Assembly: GCA_040755755.1 (NCBI GenBank)
Contig: JBFLZW010000042.1
Coordinates: 21,550-85,549, forward strand
Origin: a bacterium
GTDB lineage: Bacteria > SZUA-182 > DTGQ01
Length of the DNA: 64,000 bases
Reading direction: 5' to 3'
A program made the position numbers and the translations under genes. Below, in pieces: positions 62,759 through 64,000 of this stretch (the first letter of the stretch is position 1; each line of letters begins with the position of its first letter). A model generated the notes under the pieces. That model was not told where the DNA came from. It was given only the letters and a program-made list of their open reading frames with translations, and ran no database searches.

Positions 62759-63490
62759 TCAAGGCACGAACCCCGGACTTTGCGTGGAAAGATGAACTCT
62801 TCGCCGGCAGGGGTGCATTACCATAATTGCAAAAAATATGGGTTTCCCTGCATATTTATCTACAAATATTTTCCCACCAAAATCACCTGCCCCAACTGAA
62901 TAAACATAATTTCCACCGAAAAGATGCACGTCATCTTTATGAACATAGCTATTATCAATAAGAGGTTTTCCATCAGGCCCTATTAAGCCCTCATCAGGGG
63001 CAAGAAGGTCTTTTTCACGGAGCTCTTTTTCTAAAATTAGGATAACTTCTTCCAAGCTGAGCTCTTTTTCCACTGGATAGATAAACTTATCGATTCTCTT
63101 TAAATCAAATGACCGATAATCCAGTCTAACGATGGTTATTTTTACTTCTTCTCCTATTTCAGGAATGGATGATACTATAACTACCCATTCAGCGGTAGTA
63201 GGATCAAACGATCCTACAGTATATGGTTGCATAAGGATTACTATTGAATAAGCTTTTCCTGAAGTGACAAACCCTACTTCTTCAAGCCCCTTAACACTCT
63301 CCCAAATAGTTGGGGCATATAGTTTGAGTTCCTCTCTGATACGGTTATCTATAGTGTGATCTTCATAATACAGGTAAATATTCCCTTCAGGAGTGGACTG
63401 TGCCATTAAGCACCGAAAATTCAAGCCGATAACTGCGGCTACGACTATTACTTCTGTAACCAAAGCTATCAAAAATCTTTTACTATGCAT
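62759..63490 (-). CDS. Small exported protein of unknown function
   Basis: A 243-residue protein. The ATG at 63490 follows GGGAG and opens a signal or anchor (RFLIALVTEVIVVAAVIGLN); the longer frame to 63625 lacks a ribosome site. The exported part (TPEGNIYLYYEDHTIDNRI, LEEVILILEKELREKDLL, FGGNYVYSVGAGDFGGKI) matches nothing I recognise. No close operon partner on its strand. A relic of a sister copy lies just downstream. Confidence 0.6.
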   Translation of the reverse strand: MHSKRFLIALVTEVIVVAAVIGLNFRCLMAQSTPEGNIYLYYEDHTIDNRIREELKLYAPTIWESVKGLEEVGFVTSGKAYSIVILMQPYTVGSFDPTTAEWVVIVSSIPEIGEEVKITIVRLDYRSFDLKRIDKFIYPVEKELSLEEVILILEKELREKDLLAPDEGLIGPDGKPLIDNSYVHKDDVHLFGGNYVYSVGAGDFGGKIFVDKYAGKPIFFAIMVMHPCRRRVHLSTQSPGFVP

Positions 63491-63507
63491 GGTAGTCTCC
63501 CAATCAA
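63483..63507. repeat. 25-base direct repeat, intact gene leader
   Basis: Second copy of the 62672-62696 sequence, here joined to an intact coding region. The period is 811 bases, close to one gene length, which supports an ancestral tandem duplication. Confidence 0.7.
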
Positions 63508-63582
63508 GTGCACACGATTCCGAAAGTGCAAGGCACATGGAAAGATGATGCCTCCCTTCGGCGTTCCAATTCACTCTATTTT

Positions 63583-63924
63583 TCATGAGCAGGGATTTGA
63601 CCGCATATAGCGCAGAAAAATGCACTGAGCATCCTCCGGGGTAATTCTGCCATCCCTATGGACATCAGAGCACTCAAGACAAGGGCCGGTTCCAAGATAG
63701 CATTTGAAAGCAAGCAGAGCATCCCTGGGAGTAATAAAGCCATCCCCGTTAACATCTCCTTTAATGCACCTCATACGGAAGAATCCTCCTGTTTTGGAAA
63801 AATGAGCTATATCACTCCCCAAGTTCTCCAATTTAAAAAGATAAACGGCACTTTCCTGTTCACTTTTGAGTTTTGATTGTGATAATCTAAAATTCCCCCA
63901 TTTTAGGGGTTTGTGACAATGCAA
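63583..63924 (-). pseudogene. 3-prime fragment of a dockerin-domain protein, cut by a mobile-element end
   Basis: The C-terminal 60 residues hold two dockerin type I calcium loops (GDVNGDGFITPRDALLAF and SDVHRDGRITPEDAQCIF). Before them, ESAVYLFKLENLGSDIAHFS may be the end of a cohesin-like or other sandwich domain. The first dozen codons of the open frame are read out of the repeat-rich element end at 63878-63934, so the true 5-prime part of the gene has been lost or displaced. The original protein was probably secreted. Confidence 0.65.
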
Positions 63925-64000
63925 AATTCCCCCACCCCTGACTGAAGTTTCCGGTATTATATGGGCAGAAAAAAACTAAAGACCATGATACCGGAGGCAG
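63878..64000 (+). mobile_element. Probable insertion-sequence end (IS21-like), continuing past the window
   Basis: Two 23-base direct repeats, TGTGATAATCTAAAATTCCC and onward at 63878-63900 and TGTGACAATGCAAAATTCCC and onward at 63912-63934, differ at only two or three positions. Multiple repeats beginning with TG at the tips are typical of IS21-family elements. An ATG at 63961 opens a short frame to the edge, and CCGGAGGCAG at the very end could be a ribosome site for a transposase beyond it. No transposase sequence is visible. Confidence 0.45.

Noticed and set aside
1..64000. tRNA, rRNA, riboswitch or CRISPR elements
   Set aside because: None could be recognised by eye in the short intergenic gaps; a covariance-model scan would be needed to exclude small RNAs.

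Overview
The window looks like a chromosomal segment of an uncultured Gram-negative bacterium with very high cytochrome c capacity. The support is lipoprotein signals, an outer-membrane beta-barrel, TolC and MacA homologues, HD-GYP and NtrC signalling, and about 134 canonical CXXCH heme motifs in ten proteins. A Desulfobacterota-like lineage or an allied metal-respiring phylum fits best. This is an inference from gene content; there is no rRNA gene to test it.

Layout. (1) 1-4535, minus strand: a two-component and c-di-GMP signalling operon (membrane histidine kinase, single-domain receiver, GAF/HD-GYP phosphodiesterase, STAS protein) running by overlaps into a GspE/PilB-type ATPase cut by the window edge. 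(2) 4709-14986, minus strand: housekeeping genes scpB, rluB, an EF-G paralogue, yebC, ruvC, ruvA, ruvB, a HEAT-repeat membrane protein and a CPBP-family membrane protein, with purD upstream. (3) 15033-18367, minus strand: an NtrC-type sigma-54 activator and its PAS histidine kinase, with a decayed hybrid reading frame between them. (4) 18613-58543, plus strand: a roughly 40-kb extracytoplasmic electron-transfer cluster. It holds ten multiheme cytochromes (3 to 28 canonical hemes each), three NHL propellers, one YVTN propeller lipoprotein, a 2552-residue cytochrome fused to beta-sandwich/discoidin-like repeats, a FN3/invasin-type Ig protein, an outer-membrane barrel, three consecutive CsgG/GNA1162-like proteins, a HAMP membrane protein, a PpiC/SurA-like foldase and an inner-membrane cytochrome b module. 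(5) 40019-43256: a visibly AT-richer three-gene cassette inside that cluster, made of a PD-(D/E)XK nuclease-like protein, a winged-helix-like protein and a P-loop ATPase. It looks horizontally acquired and is the best candidate for an undescribed defence-type system. (6) 58861-62259, plus strand: a TolC / MacA / MacB-ATPase efflux operon whose permease is missing. (7) 62260-64000: genomic debris, including a frameshifted ORF6N pseudogene ended by a perfect inverted repeat, a small secreted protein with a truncated copy of its leader, and a dockerin gene cut by what looks like an IS21-type end.

Working model. Quinol is oxidised at the cytochrome b of 52172-52966. Electrons pass through the membrane-anchored and periplasmic cytochromes to the barrel and the giant surface cytochromes. 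The propellers, Ig/FN3 protein, CsgG-like lipoproteins and foldase would act in scaffolding and assembly. The divergent NtrB/NtrC-like pair next door, whose kinase has a cysteine-rich PAS domain, is a plausible redox-responsive regulator. No tRNA, rRNA, CRISPR array or replication origin was seen.
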